Source: Bdellovibrionales bacterium (GTDB taxonomy: Bacteria > Bdellovibrionota > Bdellovibrionia > Bdellovibrionales > UBA1609). From it: a DNA stretch of 38,995 nt. How positions within the stretch are numbered: position 1 is the first letter of the stretch; each line of letters starts with the position of its first letter. Shown here piece by piece: positions 24,637-33,859 of this stretch. The stretch covers positions 1 through 38,995 of the forward strand of contig JADZEO010000107.1 of the NCBI GenBank assembly GCA_020850475.1, in the 5' to 3' direction. The notes under the pieces are model-generated. The model saw only the letters and a program-made list of their open reading frames with translations, was not told the DNA's origin and did no database searches. The translations under genes and the position numbers were made by a program.

Positions 24637-25050
24637 ATGGGTTTGGACCCTCAGTCGCGAGTATTAATAGTGGATGATTTTGAGCTGATGCGAACCATGC
24701 TCAAGCGGGCCTTGGGAGCGTTTGGCTTTACCAACTTTACCGAAGCCGCCGATAGCAACGTGGCCGACCAACTGATGGTTGAGGCCACGGTCACGCGCCG
24801 ACCCTTTTCGTTGGTGTTTTTAGATTGGAATTTACCGGGATCGACGGGCTATGATTTGCTGTGCAAGTGGCGGGGAAATCCTCGTCTGGCAGAGCTTGCG
24901 ATTATCATGGTTACGAGTGAATCGGATCGTGAAAAAGTTCAAGCGGCGCTCAAAGCTGGAGCCAACGACTATATTTGCAAGCCCATTTCAATCGATAAAC
25001 TAAAAGAAAAATTGGAAGCGGTCGGACTCGGCAAAGTCCGATCGGCCTGA
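24637..25050 (+). CDS. cheY: CheY-like single-domain response regulator
   Basis: A 137-aa receiver domain with no output domain, so it probably carries the phospho-signal to the flagellar switch. It contains the acidic pair Asp13-Asp14, phospho-acceptor Asp63 (F-L-D-W-N-L-P-G), the switch Thr93 (M-V-T-S-E) and Lys115 (I-C-K-P-I). ATG 24637 is chosen because GAAGGGAG lies about seven bases upstream; an in-frame ATG at 24598 lies inside the promoter -10 element. It heads the chemotaxis cluster, ten bases before cheX. Confidence 0.9.
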   Translation: MGLDPQSRVLIVDDFELMRTMLKRALGAFGFTNFTEAADSNVADQLMVEATVTRRPFSLVFLDWNLPGSTGYDLLCKWRGNPRLAELAIIMVTSESDREKVQAALKAGANDYICKPISIDKLKEKLEAVGLGKVRSA

Positions 25051-25060
25051 GGATACAACT

Positions 25061-25588
25061 ATGGGTGCCCTAAAAAAGAATTGTCCTCCGGAATTTCAAC
25101 TCACCGACCAAGTCGCTACGATCGTTGAAAAAAATGTACGTGATGTTTTCTTGTCGATGTTTAACCTCGAAGCCGAGACCGGCAAACCTCGATTTGAGCA
25201 AGATCATGTTAACCAAGGGGATGTGTCGGGAACCGTCGGCATGGTCCAAGAAGAAATGGAAGGCACGCTAACCGTGTCATTTCCGAAGCGCACCATCTAC
25301 AATATTTTGGCGCAGATTTACAATCGCGAGTTCACCTCGGTTGATCAAAGCGTCAAAGAGGGAGTGGGTGAGCTGACCAATGTCATCTACTCGATGATCA
25401 AGCGGGGCCTTAACGAAACGGGCTATGACTTCAAGATGGCTATTCCCGACATCATAGTTGGCGACAATCACCAAATCTTTAAGATCCAGACTGGACCGAC
25501 TCTTGTCCTGCCCTTTGTGTTGAGCGGCGAGGCCTTCGAGGTTTCCATCACCATTCGCGGTGGAGTCCGGCCCAAGAACCGGCACTAG
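25061..25588 (+). CDS. cheX: CheX-type chemotaxis phosphatase
   Basis: A 175-aa protein with the CheC/CheX/FliY-type E-x-x-N catalytic pair: Glu104 and Asn107 in the helix G-V-G-E-L-T-N-V-I-Y-S-M. Only one such helix is seen, as in CheX. These proteins dephosphorylate CheY-P, replacing CheZ, which is not found here. TGAGGAT upstream of ATG 25061 is the ribosome site. It directly follows cheY, its probable substrate. The family match is by motif only. Confidence 0.8.
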   Translation: MGALKKNCPPEFQLTDQVATIVEKNVRDVFLSMFNLEAETGKPRFEQDHVNQGDVSGTVGMVQEEMEGTLTVSFPKRTIYNILAQIYNREFTSVDQSVKEGVGELTNVIYSMIKRGLNETGYDFKMAIPDIIVGDNHQIFKIQTGPTLVLPFVLSGEAFEVSITIRGGVRPKNRH

Positions 25589-25590
25589 GT

Positions 25591-25613
25591 CACTAGGCGA
25601 TAATTGCCTAGTG
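25591..25613 (+). terminator. perfect 8-bp hairpin after cheX
   Basis: CACTAGGC at 25591-25598 and GCCTAGTG at 25606-25613 form a perfect stem around a seven-base loop, three bases after the cheX stop and inside the 181-base gap before cheA. There is no T-run directly after, so it may attenuate or protect the cheY-cheX end of the transcript rather than end it. The rest of the gap to 25769 holds an AT-rich stretch (25700-25732, including TATATAGAT) that could be a -10 for cheA, but no matching -35 is evident. Confidence 0.3.
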
Positions 25614-25769
25614 GCTCGCGAGACGAGTCAACTTTTCAACAGGACAAATCGTTAGAAGTGCGCTCTGACTGTAAGACTGGTCTGACGCTTCAATCGAGAT
25701 TTTCATAACATGAGAATATATAGATAACGAAAACGACCAGCGCGTGTCCGCGGGATAGAGAATCGTTTT

Positions 25770-27446
25770 ATGTTTGATGACTTAATTGGCCAGTATGTTG
25801 TCGAAGCACTTGAGAATCTCGAGAAGTGGGAAGGCTCGTGCCTTAAGCTGGAGCAAGGTTTTGATGAGAGCAGCGCCAAACAACTCTATCGCATCGCTCA
25901 TAATCTCAAAGGGGGCGCGCAAATCTTTGGACTCGAGGAGCTGATAAAATTCTGCCATCGGCTCGAGGACTTGCTTCGCCCCGTGATGAACCGTGAATGC
26001 GAAGTGACGCCCGGGTTGATTGGCTTTCTGTTGCAGACCGAGGGTGTTCTACGTCACTGGATCAGCCAGCTCAACGACAACAGTAAGTTCCTTCCGGATT
26101 TGGGCGTGATTAGACCTCGGCTTGAGCAGTTAATTGCGGCAGCGGCTAACCGAGCGCAAGCAGATCCTCAGGAGGCCACCAGCGAGCCTGCTGATCCCAA
26201 GTCAACTGCGAAAAAGGTCAAACGGGCGGCGACTGAGGGAACGGTCAGTTCAAACGGCACCATTCGAGTCGCGGCGACTAAGCTCGACGAATTAATTCAA
26301 CTGATTGGCGAGCTCTCGCTTAACCAGTCGATTGTGAATCAGTTCGTCGGCAGAGTGGCTAAAGAAAATGAAGTATTCGCCAACGCGGTGGCATCGACCA
26401 GCAAAATTGCGAAGGCCCTGCAGACCGCGGCTCTGGATTTACGGATGCAACCGCTGCAAGGCGTGTTTCAAAGGCTGCGGCGAACGGCTGCAGATTTGGT
26501 GAGAACGCAAAATAAGGAAGTCGAGATTGAAATCGTTGGCGAAGACGTGGCGCTCGATCGCACGGTTATTGAACGGGTGACCGAACCGTTGATTCACTGT
26601 ATTCGCAACGCCATTGATCATGGCGTTGAAACCCCGGCGGAGAGAAAGCAGTTTGGCAAATTGCCGAAGGCCCTGCTGCGAATTCAAGCTCTCAATGAAG
26701 CCGGTGGCGTGGGTATCTCCATTAGTGATGATGGTCGGGGAATCGACACTGATCTCATCTTTAAAAAGGCGATTGAAAAAGGGCTGATTGAGGCCCACGC
26801 CGAATTGGGCCACCGCGAGAGAATGGAACTGATTTTTCTCCCCGGTTTTTCTACCGCTGCCACCGTCACCGATGTTTCGGGTCGCGGGATCGGAATGGAC
26901 ATCGTTAAGAACGCCGTGGATGCCTTGGGTGGTGAACTCGCCGTGGAATCTGAGCTGGGAATCGGAACCACGATACGGATGAACCTGCCGATTAATCTCA
27001 GCATCATGGATGCTCTCGTGGTCGAAGTGGACGGGCTCGATTATGCCGTCCCGACCAAAGATCTCTCCGAGGTCATCGATCTTAACGACTACCGAGTCGA
27101 GAGTTCGGGGCAATCTCAAAAGATGATTAGTTTGCGGGGACGAGTGGTACCCCTCAATCCGCTGCGGCGCTACTTGCCCCAATCTCGAGTGGGTGTGCGG
27201 GCAGTCGTGGATGGCGAGTGGGGCACTCTCCCAGCCCTGGTCTACGAAAGTGAATTTGGTAAGTTCGCCTTTTGGGTCGATGCCGTCAAACAGCAGCAAC
27301 AGGTCTTCGTGCGGCCCTTGGCGGATCACCTCGCACATGTTCCTGGCATAGCGGGTGCCACCATTCTTTCCAACGGCGAACCCAGTATGATCGTCAGTCT
27401 GCCGGTCATTTCCAAACGAATGACATCAAAAATGAGGTCTGCATAA
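25770..27446 (+). CDS. cheA: chemotaxis histidine kinase CheA
   Basis: A 558-aa cytoplasmic kinase. The N-terminal Hpt domain has the phospho-His in I-A-H-N-L-K-G-G (His44). A spacer of about 60 residues rich in Ala, Lys and Glu follows. Then come the dimerization helices (L-D-E-L-I-Q-L-I-G-E-L), the ATPase domain (N box H-C-I-R-N-A-I-D-H-G, G1 D-D-G-R-G-I-D, G2 G-R-G-I-G-M-D, then G-I-G-T-T) and a C-terminal CheW-like domain. It is about 100 aa shorter than the E. coli enzyme because no folded CheY-binding P2 domain fits between Hpt and dimerization. Its stop overlaps the cheW start (TAATG). The ribosome site of ATG 25770 is weak. Confidence 0.95.
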   Translation: MFDDLIGQYVVEALENLEKWEGSCLKLEQGFDESSAKQLYRIAHNLKGGAQIFGLEELIKFCHRLEDLLRPVMNRECEVTPGLIGFLLQTEGVLRHWISQLNDNSKFLPDLGVIRPRLEQLIAAAANRAQADPQEATSEPADPKSTAKKVKRAATEGTVSSNGTIRVAATKLDELIQLIGELSLNQSIVNQFVGRVAKENEVFANAVASTSKIAKALQTAALDLRMQPLQGVFQRLRRTAADLVRTQNKEVEIEIVGEDVALDRTVIERVTEPLIHCIRNAIDHGVETPAERKQFGKLPKALLRIQALNEAGGVGISISDDGRGIDTDLIFKKAIEKGLIEAHAELGHRERMELIFLPGFSTAATVTDVSGRGIGMDIVKNAVDALGGELAVESELGIGTTIRMNLPINLSIMDALVVEVDGLDYAVPTKDLSEVIDLNDYRVESSGQSQKMISLRGRVVPLNPLRRYLPQSRVGVRAVVDGEWGTLPALVYESEFGKFAFWVDAVKQQQQVFVRPLADHLAHVPGIAGATILSNGEPSMIVSLPVISKRMTSKMRSA

Positions 27447-27916
27447 TGGATTTTTCCAATAGCGATGAGGCTGATAATGATAAATACCTGCTCTTTCTGT
27501 TGGGCGGCGAAATCTACGGGGTTCCACTCTTAGGAGTTAAGGAAGTGATTGAGTTTCGACAGGCCAAGCCGGTTCCCAATATGGTCGATTATTTTGACGG
27601 CGTGATTAACCTCCGAGGTGAGATCGTCGGTGTACTCGATTTGCGGCGCAAGTTGGGACTTGCTGCCAAGTCCAGTCGTTGCCAACTGATCTTCTCGACG
27701 CGCCGGGGAACACTCGCCGCCACCGTGGATGCGGTTCAGTCGGTGGTGAGCATTCCCGGTGCGGCTATTGATCGCGAACCCAATGTCGAGTCTAAGATCG
27801 AGCAAAAGTATTTAATTGGGGTGGGTACGCACGAGGACCGCCTCATTACCCTGTTGGACTTTCAAAACTTGTTGACCGAGGCCCAGTTAGATCAAGTCAC
27901 GGATTTGGTTGGTTAG
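27446..27916 (+). CDS. cheW: chemotaxis adaptor CheW
   Basis: A 156-aa CheW-domain protein linking receptors to CheA. Typical elements are [14 protein letters not shown] (start of the fold), the V-K-E-V-I-E segment, [13 protein letters not shown] with the conserved Arg, and V-D-A-V-Q-S-V near the middle. ATG 27446 overlaps the cheA stop. The frame is open further upstream within cheA but is not coding there. It is followed ten bases later by the receptor gene. Confidence 0.93.
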   Translation: MDFSNSDEADNDKYLLFLLGGEIYGVPLLGVKEVIEFRQAKPVPNMVDYFDGVINLRGEIVGVLDLRRKLGLAAKSSRCQLIFSTRRGTLAATVDAVQSVVSIPGAAIDREPNVESKIEQKYLIGVGTHEDRLITLLDFQNLLTEAQLDQVTDLVG

Positions 27917-27926
27917 AGGAGGATTT

Positions 27927-29573
27927 ATGCGATTTTGGGATTACTTTCTCGTTCCCAATCGTTCCATCGGACATCGAATAGTGATTCCGGTGAACTTGTT
28001 TATTGCGCTCTTTTTGGCCCTCGTCGGATATTTGCAGATCGAAAATCAGGAAGCCTTGTTAAAGCGGGGAAATGACGAAAAGGTCCAGGCCTTGGCCATG
28101 TCGCTGGAAGCCTCAAATGCCCTGGCAGTGAAACATCAAGACAAGACTCTGCTCGGACATATCGGGAAGCAGCTCTTGCAGTCGCACGTGGTTGACGGCC
28201 TGATCGTTTACGATGCCGCCGATCGAGTGATCGTGAGCGTGGGCGACGAAGCCTTTCAAATGGCCCCTGCCAAAGTTTCTCGCAACTTTGTTGACGAGCT
28301 CGGGATCACCTTTGGCCGGCTTGAGATCTATTACAATTATCACCAGGCCATTTCTCAGGCCCGTCAATCGGTGTCGATCGTGGCTCTGATCGTCGTGGGC
28401 GTCCAACTCCTGATGTCGATCTTTATATTGCTGTTGGTTCGGAGAATCGTTCAACCGCTCAATCGGATGCGCCACCAGCTAGAAAAAGGCACAACCGTAA
28501 ATGAAGAAACGAGTTTGACCCTCAAGTCGTCTGCCGAACAATTGTCCTCATCGAGTGCGGGCCAAGCGTCGGCCGTGCAAGAGTCGGTCTCGGCAATGGC
28601 CGAAATGAAGAGTATGATAGGTCAGACTGCCGGTCACGTGAATGAATGCCAGCGGATGTCGGAAGGTGTGAAGCAGAGAACCCAAGATGGCAGCCGCATT
28701 ATGGGCGATATGGCCACCTCGATGGTGTCGATTGAGAGTTCCAATCAACAATTGGAAAATTTGGTTTCTATCATCAGTGAGATTCGCAGCAAGACGAAGA
28801 TCATTAACGATATCGTATTTAAAACCCAGCTGCTGTCATTTAATGCCTCCATTGAGGCGGCCCGAGCCGGCCAGCACGGCAGGGGATTTGCGGTGGTGGC
28901 GGAAGAAGTCGGAAACCTAGCGCAAATGTCCGGCAAGGCGTCCAAAGAGATTGAGAGCCTTCTGCAAAACAGTCAGCAGAAGGTGCAGCAAATGATTGCG
29001 GATTTGCAGTCGAGAATTACCGACGGCAAGGGTGTCACCAAAGAAGCCATGGACACCTTCCAAGAAATCTCTGAGCAGATCGTAATCATGTCCAATAAAA
29101 TTCGCCAGATTGGTGAAGCAACCCGGGAACAAGAACTAGGCGTTGCGGAGACCTCAAAGTCGATGACGGAGCTAGACCGTACCGCGCAAAACAACAACCA
29201 AGCTGCCCGCAACATGTCGGGACTGGCGGAAAAAGCTAAGATTCAAGGCGAGGAGCTGCGGAAGATTGCCCAAGGCCTGCAAACTTTGGTGGTGGGTAAA
29301 CAAGCTTTGCGCGAGTTAGGTAAAACCCCTTATCGTAACGTCGCATATTGGGGAACCAAGCGCGATGACACCGACAGTGGGCCAGTGACCTCGACCGATT
29401 CGGGTGAGCTCGTTAATTTGGTGGATCGAATTGTGAGGCGAAACAAAAACCGTAACAAGCCGGCAGTTGGCACCAAGGCCGATCGCGTAGGAAGTCTCGA
29501 TCCGCGGGTGGCGGGTTTGCATGGTGTCACGGCTGACGACGAATCCTTCCGCAAGAAAAAAACCAAATCATGA
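27927..29573 (+). CDS. methyl-accepting chemotaxis receptor
   Basis: A 548-aa transmembrane receptor. Membrane helices lie at about residues 14-36 and 149-172, enclosing a small periplasmic domain of about 115 residues with no recognised sensor fold. After the second helix comes only a short R-I-V-Q-P-L-N segment resembling the first HAMP helix; a full HAMP domain is not evident. The long coiled-coil signalling part has the conserved hairpin tip ([36 protein letters not shown]) near residues 285-335. ATG 27927 has a strong AGAGGAGGA site. It lies inside the che operon, so this is the cluster's dedicated receptor. Confidence 0.92.
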   Translation: MRFWDYFLVPNRSIGHRIVIPVNLFIALFLALVGYLQIENQEALLKRGNDEKVQALAMSLEASNALAVKHQDKTLLGHIGKQLLQSHVVDGLIVYDAADRVIVSVGDEAFQMAPAKVSRNFVDELGITFGRLEIYYNYHQAISQARQSVSIVALIVVGVQLLMSIFILLLVRRIVQPLNRMRHQLEKGTTVNEETSLTLKSSAEQLSSSSAGQASAVQESVSAMAEMKSMIGQTAGHVNECQRMSEGVKQRTQDGSRIMGDMATSMVSIESSNQQLENLVSIISEIRSKTKIINDIVFKTQLLSFNASIEAARAGQHGRGFAVVAEEVGNLAQMSGKASKEIESLLQNSQQKVQQMIADLQSRITDGKGVTKEAMDTFQEISEQIVIMSNKIRQIGEATREQELGVAETSKSMTELDRTAQNNNQAARNMSGLAEKAKIQGEELRKIAQGLQTLVVGKQALRELGKTPYRNVAYWGTKRDDTDSGPVTSTDSGELVNLVDRIVRRNKNRNKPAVGTKADRVGSLDPRVAGLHGVTADDESFRKKKTKS

Positions 29574-31510
29574 AAGTGAGCAAGGCCGACGAGCGGCTCC
29601 TTTTTGAGATGATCTGCTCCATCACTGGAGTGAGCTACGACGAAGAATTTCGTCGGGAAATGATTATCAATAATATTGGTTATCGGATGCAGGCTCTGGC
29701 CATTGCCGACCTCGGCGGCTATTTGCTGCGTATCGAAAAAGACGAAGACGAGTTTGATCATTTGGTCTCCCTCTCCACCATTCACACCACGTCGTGGTTT
29801 CGCGAGAAGAGCCATTTTGATTTTCTGCATGATTTGGCGTTGAAGTCCTCTGCCCATGCTTTGGCTCCCCTACGCCTCTGGTTTTCTGCTTGTTCAACGG
29901 GTCAGGAAGTTTACACAGCAGGATTGGTATTGGAGAAGGTCCGCCAGATGCGCCCGAGTTTTGAGTACCGCCTGTTGGGCTCAGACATTGATGTGATCAG
30001 TTTGAATTATGCGCGCAAGGCGATCTATCCTGCCCGCAAACTCCCGGAAATCCCGGCGGAGTACCAAGAGTTCATCCACGAGGGTTCAGGAAAGACCGAG
30101 GGACTCTTTACAGTCGCCCGCGAAATTCGCGATCGAACGACCTTTAGTCGGATTGATCTCAACGTTCTCGAGGGGCTTCCGCCTGAGAAGTTTGACGTCG
30201 TCGCCTGCCGAAATGTGCTGATTTACTTTAAACCAGCGAAGATTTTTTCAATTGTCAGCGGCCAACAGCGGTTTCTAAAAGTGGGAGGGCACTTTATTGT
30301 TGGCCACTGTGAGGCCGTGGAAGGTGAGCTTTTTGGACTCCATCCACTGGGTGGGTCCGTCTATCAGCGGGGCGCTGTGCGGACGACCCCTGCGGCGCCC
30401 ACTCGCAGCCAATCTCAGACTCTCACCTCGGCCACGCCCTCCGTCGTGAGTCAGGGCGGTGCGGTTCAGCCGTCTCGTCGGGCCCTCATTGTCGATGACT
30501 CGCCCACTTATCGCAAATTCTTGACCAGCCACCTTCGGCAATGGGGCTTTGAGGTTCAGGCCGTCGATAGCGCCGCCGAGGCGGAGCGAGCGATCATGGC
30601 GGGACGATTTGATTTGGTGACGTTGGATTTGCATATGCCCGATCGTTCGGGTGGTGAGTGGATCAAAGATGCTCGTAAGCGGGGAGTGCAAACGGCCGTG
30701 GTGATTGTGAGCGAGGCCCATCCCAAAGAAGCCATTGCCGTCGTTGAGGTGCTCGAACGTGAGGGAGTCGAGTTTATCGACAAGGTCACTGTCTCCGGCA
30801 AACCCGACCAGTTGCGCTTGACGATCGAAGCGATTCTTAAACCCCGCGGGCAGGACGGTGGGGTCGTAAAAAAGACAGGTCGTCACACCCTAGGGACAAA
30901 TTTTCGTGGTGGGCATGCTCCCGAAGTGATCCTGATTGGGGCGAGTACGGGTGGCCCCCAAGCCCTGACCCGACTGTTGAACAACTGGAGCACTGTGAGC
31001 CCGCCGATTGTGGTGGTCCAGCACATCTCCAAGAATTTTTTGGCTGCCTTTGCGGAGCGACTTGCCCAGGTGTCGGGGCTCAGGCTCGGCAATATTAAGG
31101 AAGACCCGATCCTCAAGCCCAATCATTTGTATATGGCTCTGGATGATTATCATCTTAAACTGCAGACTCAAAAAGCTGAATTGTGCTTAGTGGCCGGCGC
31201 AAGTGAGCCTCGTCACGGGCACCGGCCTGCGGTGGATGATTTATTTTTGTCGGCGGCTGATTCGGCCGGTGGGCGAGCCTGCTCGGTGCTGTTAACCGGC
31301 ATGGGAGCGGACGGCGCTCAAGGGATGTTGGCCTTGCGCAAGGCGGGGGCTCAGACCTTTGCGCAGTGTGAAGACTCTTGCGTGGTTTTTGGGATGCCCA
31401 AGGAAGCCATCGTCCTCGGCGGCGCCGAGCACGTGGGCGACATCGACTTTATTCGTCAAGCACTGCTTGATCTGATCTCAATTAAATCCCCCAACCGGAA
31501 GGTGGGCTAA
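29570..31510 (+). CDS. CheR-REC-CheB fusion: receptor methyltransferase and methylesterase in one chain
   Basis: A 646-aa three-domain protein. Residues 1 to about 275 are CheR, methylating receptor glutamates with [11 protein letters not shown], then A-C-S-T-G-Q-E (usual G-C-S-T-G-E-E), G-S-D-I-D and A-C-R-N-V-L-I-Y-F. After a Pro/Ser/Thr linker, a receiver domain runs about 300-425 with Asp353 as phospho-acceptor. Then a CheB methylesterase domain runs about 450-640, with Ser459 (G-A-S-T-G-G), His485 (V-Q-H-I-S-K) and Asp581 (M-G-A-D-G) as the triad. The last two parts equal a normal full-length CheB. ATG 29570 overlaps the receptor stop (ATGA), and the end overlaps the convergent cyclase stop. 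Confidence 0.93.
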   Translation: MKVSKADERLLFEMICSITGVSYDEEFRREMIINNIGYRMQALAIADLGGYLLRIEKDEDEFDHLVSLSTIHTTSWFREKSHFDFLHDLALKSSAHALAPLRLWFSACSTGQEVYTAGLVLEKVRQMRPSFEYRLLGSDIDVISLNYARKAIYPARKLPEIPAEYQEFIHEGSGKTEGLFTVAREIRDRTTFSRIDLNVLEGLPPEKFDVVACRNVLIYFKPAKIFSIVSGQQRFLKVGGHFIVGHCEAVEGELFGLHPLGGSVYQRGAVRTTPAAPTRSQSQTLTSATPSVVSQGGAVQPSRRALIVDDSPTYRKFLTSHLRQWGFEVQAVDSAAEAERAIMAGRFDLVTLDLHMPDRSGGEWIKDARKRGVQTAVVIVSEAHPKEAIAVVEVLEREGVEFIDKVTVSGKPDQLRLTIEAILKPRGQDGGVVKKTGRHTLGTNFRGGHAPEVILIGASTGGPQALTRLLNNWSTVSPPIVVVQHISKNFLAAFAERLAQVSGLRLGNIKEDPILKPNHLYMALDDYHLKLQTQKAELCLVAGASEPRHGHRPAVDDLFLSAADSAGGRACSVLLTGMGADGAQGMLALRKAGAQTFAQCEDSCVVFGMPKEAIVLGGAEHVGDIDFIRQALLDLISIKSPNRKVG

Positions 31511-31518
31511 CCCACTTT
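31499..31518. terminator. hairpin centred on two overlapping convergent stop codons
   Basis: AAGGTGGG at 31499-31506 pairs with CCCACTTT at 31511-31518 (one G-T pair) around a four-base loop CTAA. The loop contains both stop codons: TAA of the CheR-CheB gene on + and TAG of the cyclase gene on -. Stem symmetry would let it act in both directions. T-runs are short (three), so intrinsic termination would be modest. Confidence 0.4.
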
Positions 31519-32931
31519 GCGCACGGGCTCGATCGTGGTGTGGCCACAACTGCGACACTTAAAAATGTTGGCTTCGGGTGCTGCCAAGTCCAGGCGGAGT
31601 GCTCCGCCGCAGAGATCACAATTGGCCTCACTTGGAAGTTTCGAATATCCCGCCGCGGGCCGAACTTCGATGAGAACCTTTTGACCAAAGCCTTTGAGCT
31701 CCCGGGTTTGGCAGGCGGAAAATTGAAAGGCGCTGTCGGTGTTGCGTGATTTGAGGCGGTCCACCAATTCAGGATGAACGAGAATGTGGCCTGGCTCGGC
31801 GTTTTCGCACAGGCGGTGGGCTAAGTTAATAACCGCTCCGATCGCCGTGTAGCTGTGATAAGTCGACTGCGATCCATAAAAGCCAACACTGGCGCGCCCC
31901 AGAGCGATTCCAGAACGAATCATAAAGGGCTGTCCTGCGCATTCGTCAAACTCTTCTTGGCGTTCAGTCACGGCCGCCTCGAGGTCAAAGGCGGCTTTGA
32001 GGACCCGTTCGATGAAGTCGTCATATTGAAAGGGAACATTGGAAAGGGCCAACACCCCGTCGCCGAGAAATTTGTCGATGGTAATGTCATATCGCAGGAG
32101 AACATTGGAGCAAACATCCATGAAGAGTGAAATGACCTTGTCGATGTTTCCGCCCGACTGAGAATCGACAATTTTGGTGGAGCCGACAATGTCGACAAAG
32201 AGAGCACAGATTTCGGCATTGTGGACCTTCGACGTCAACCCCAGTTGTGAAGAGCGGAGGGCTTCGACCACTTGAGGAGAAAACTGTCGGCTCAAGTTGG
32301 TGAGTTGGATAGTTTGTTCTGTCTTGGTTTCTATGATTCGCTGGCGATTTTCCACTTCGCCTTTAAGGTCCATGCGCACTTTGAGTTCGTTCAGTCGTGC
32401 TCGTTCCATGAACTGGCGTAAAAAAACCGAAATCGCGACCGCGGCGGCAATGAACAGGCTGTTGGAGGCAATCTCGTCCCCGCTTTCGGGGTAAAAGGTG
32501 ACGGCGGTCGCTAAAAATCCAAGGTAAATCACCGCCGGAGTCCAGAGGAAATATTTGCGCTCAAAGGGCACGAAGGCCACGGCGCTGAGGTGAATAAGTA
32601 TGAGGCCCACTGCATAGGTGTAGCTATACGCATCTCCCGTGTACATCAACAGCGAAGAATGAAGGCTCATCAAAAGGAGCGAGGCCAAGGCCACTCGTTG
32701 GATCTTTTTCCATGTCCGAAAGCGCTCAGCCGACCAGTAAATGAGAAAGGCCAAAGGAATGATTCCGATGCGAACGTACAAGAGTTCCCATTTGCGCTCG
32801 GGAAAAATCAACCAGTCATTGAGCCAAAACAAAAAACAAAAGGGTACAATGAGGTACACCGTGGCGATACGCACGGCCAATTGGGTGTCCTTCATGCGTT
32901 CCAAGTCATTGAGAATGCGAAAACTAAACAT
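31507..32931 (-). CDS. membrane class III adenylate/guanylate cyclase with C-terminal zinc ribbon
   Basis: A 474-aa protein. Six membrane helices fill residues 23-175, a helical linker follows, then a class III cyclase domain about 238-425. Metal-binding Asp247 (F-V-D-I-V-G) and Asp291 (L-G-D-G-V), base-selecting Lys287 and Thr362, and transition-state Asn369 and Arg373 are all present, so it should be active; the Lys/Thr pair suggests ATP, giving cAMP. The C-terminus adds a zinc ribbon, C-x-x-C (438, 441) and C-x-x-C-G-H (459, 462), not usual in this family as I know it. ATG 32931 is used; an in-frame ATG at residue 13 is possible. Confidence 0.9.
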   Translation of the reverse strand: MFSFRILNDLERMKDTQLAVRIATVYLIVPFCFLFWLNDWLIFPERKWELLYVRIGIIPLAFLIYWSAERFRTWKKIQRVALASLLLMSLHSSLLMYTGDAYSYTYAVGLILIHLSAVAFVPFERKYFLWTPAVIYLGFLATAVTFYPESGDEIASNSLFIAAAVAISVFLRQFMERARLNELKVRMDLKGEVENRQRIIETKTEQTIQLTNLSRQFSPQVVEALRSSQLGLTSKVHNAEICALFVDIVGSTKIVDSQSGGNIDKVISLFMDVCSNVLLRYDITIDKFLGDGVLALSNVPFQYDDFIERVLKAAFDLEAAVTERQEEFDECAGQPFMIRSGIALGRASVGFYGSQSTYHSYTAIGAVINLAHRLCENAEPGHILVHPELVDRLKSRNTDSAFQFSACQTRELKGFGQKVLIEVRPAAGYSKLPSEANCDLCGGALRLDLAAPEANIFKCRSCGHTTIEPVRKVG

Positions 32932-33006
32932 CGGTTCGATAGGATGCCCTCAGGGTTCACCTTGATTGACGGGTCGTTTGTAGTTTTGCCTTCTACTTCC
33001 CATAGC

Positions 33007-33033
33007 TTATCGGGAAAAATGGATTTTGATTGG
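33007..33033 (-). promoter_or_regulatory. possible sigma-28-like promoter of the cyclase gene
   Basis: Read on the minus strand, CCCGATAA at 33014-33007 matches the flagellar -10 consensus GCCGATAA at seven of eight positions. It lies 76 bases before the cyclase ATG at 32931. The expected -35 at N15 reads CCAA (33033-33030), only two of four, so the evidence is weak. The rest of the 118-base gap between the cyclase and tcdA shows nothing else. Confidence 0.22.
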
Positions 33034-33049
33034 AGAGTGGAGGTGGGAC

Positions 33050-33850
33050 CTAGGTCGAGCTGTTGGTGGGATTAACCAAGATCTGGACTGCCGCCGAGGC
33101 GGCGGTAAATCCATAAGCCCCGGTGACAAAGGTCGCGGTTCCATATCCTGTGGTACAGTCCAGTGGGCCCTGGGGTTTGTCCTTGCCCTCTTGCACGACA
33201 CAGCCATCGGCGGTGGGGTAGTAGGGGCGTTCAGTAGAAAAAACCGTGGGGACTCCAAAGCGAACACCCTCTTCGCGAGAAAAACCATACTGCTTGCGAA
33301 GCACCTTTCGCACTTGCGCCAACAGCGGATCTTGAAAAGATTCGGTGAGGTCAGCGACTTGGATCAAGGCCGGATTGCGGCGGCCACCCGCTCCGCCGGT
33401 GGTGACGACCGGAAGGTGACGCTGGTGGCATTCGGCAATGAGCAAACATTTGTTGGCCAGATCATCAATGGCATCAACCACCACATCGTAGGGTGTCTGC
33501 AGAATTGATTCGGCAGAAGCGGCGGTAAATGGTTCACTTAAGGTTTTGGTTTTTAGCTCGGGATTAATTCCGCGGAATCGCTCGGCCAGCACTGCGACTT
33601 TAAATCGTCCCACTTGGTCGGTGATGGCGGGCAGTTGCCGATTGGTGTTTGATAAGCAGACGTCATCATGGTCCACCAACGTGAGTTGGCCCACCCCAGT
33701 GCGGGCTAAGGCTTCGGCCGCCCAAGAGCCAACGCCACCGACGCCAATGACGAGGGCGTGGCAACGGGCCAACTTTTCAAGAGCCGGTTGGCCGTACAGG
33801 CGGGCGATGCCGCCAAATCGATAAAGATAATCATCCGAGAGCATGGTCAA
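33050..33850 (-). CDS. tcdA: tRNA threonylcarbamoyladenosine dehydratase TcdA
   Basis: A 266-aa E1-like (ThiF/MoeB-fold) enzyme that cyclizes t6A to ct6A at position 37 of ANN-reading tRNAs using ATP. It has R-F-G-G-I-A-R-L-Y-G at the start, the nucleotide loop G-V-G-G-V-G-S-W-A-A-E-A-L-A-R-T-G, D-D-V-C-L-S-N-T-N-R-Q and, later, the conserved D-A-I-D. Length and motifs closely match E. coli TcdA (CsdL). GAGGAG lies five bases before TTG 33850 but 11 before ATG 33844, so spacing favours the rare TTG start. The ATG two codons on remains possible. It is nine bases after the TatD-family gene. Confidence 0.92.
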   Translation of the reverse strand: MTMLSDDYLYRFGGIARLYGQPALEKLARCHALVIGVGGVGSWAAEALARTGVGQLTLVDHDDVCLSNTNRQLPAITDQVGRFKVAVLAERFRGINPELKTKTLSEPFTAASAESILQTPYDVVVDAIDDLANKCLLIAECHQRHLPVVTTGGAGGRRNPALIQVADLTESFQDPLLAQVRKVLRKQYGFSREEGVRFGVPTVFSTERPYYPTADGCVVQEGKDKPQGPLDCTTGYGTATFVTGAYGFTAASAAVQILVNPTNSST

Positions 33851-33859
33851 AAAAACTCC

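Noticed and set aside
25577-25603. GGCGATAA at 25596-25603, similar to a flagellar -10 element, before cheA
   Set aside because: The expected -35 position reads AACC, and the motif falls within a hairpin, so it is not supported as a promoter.
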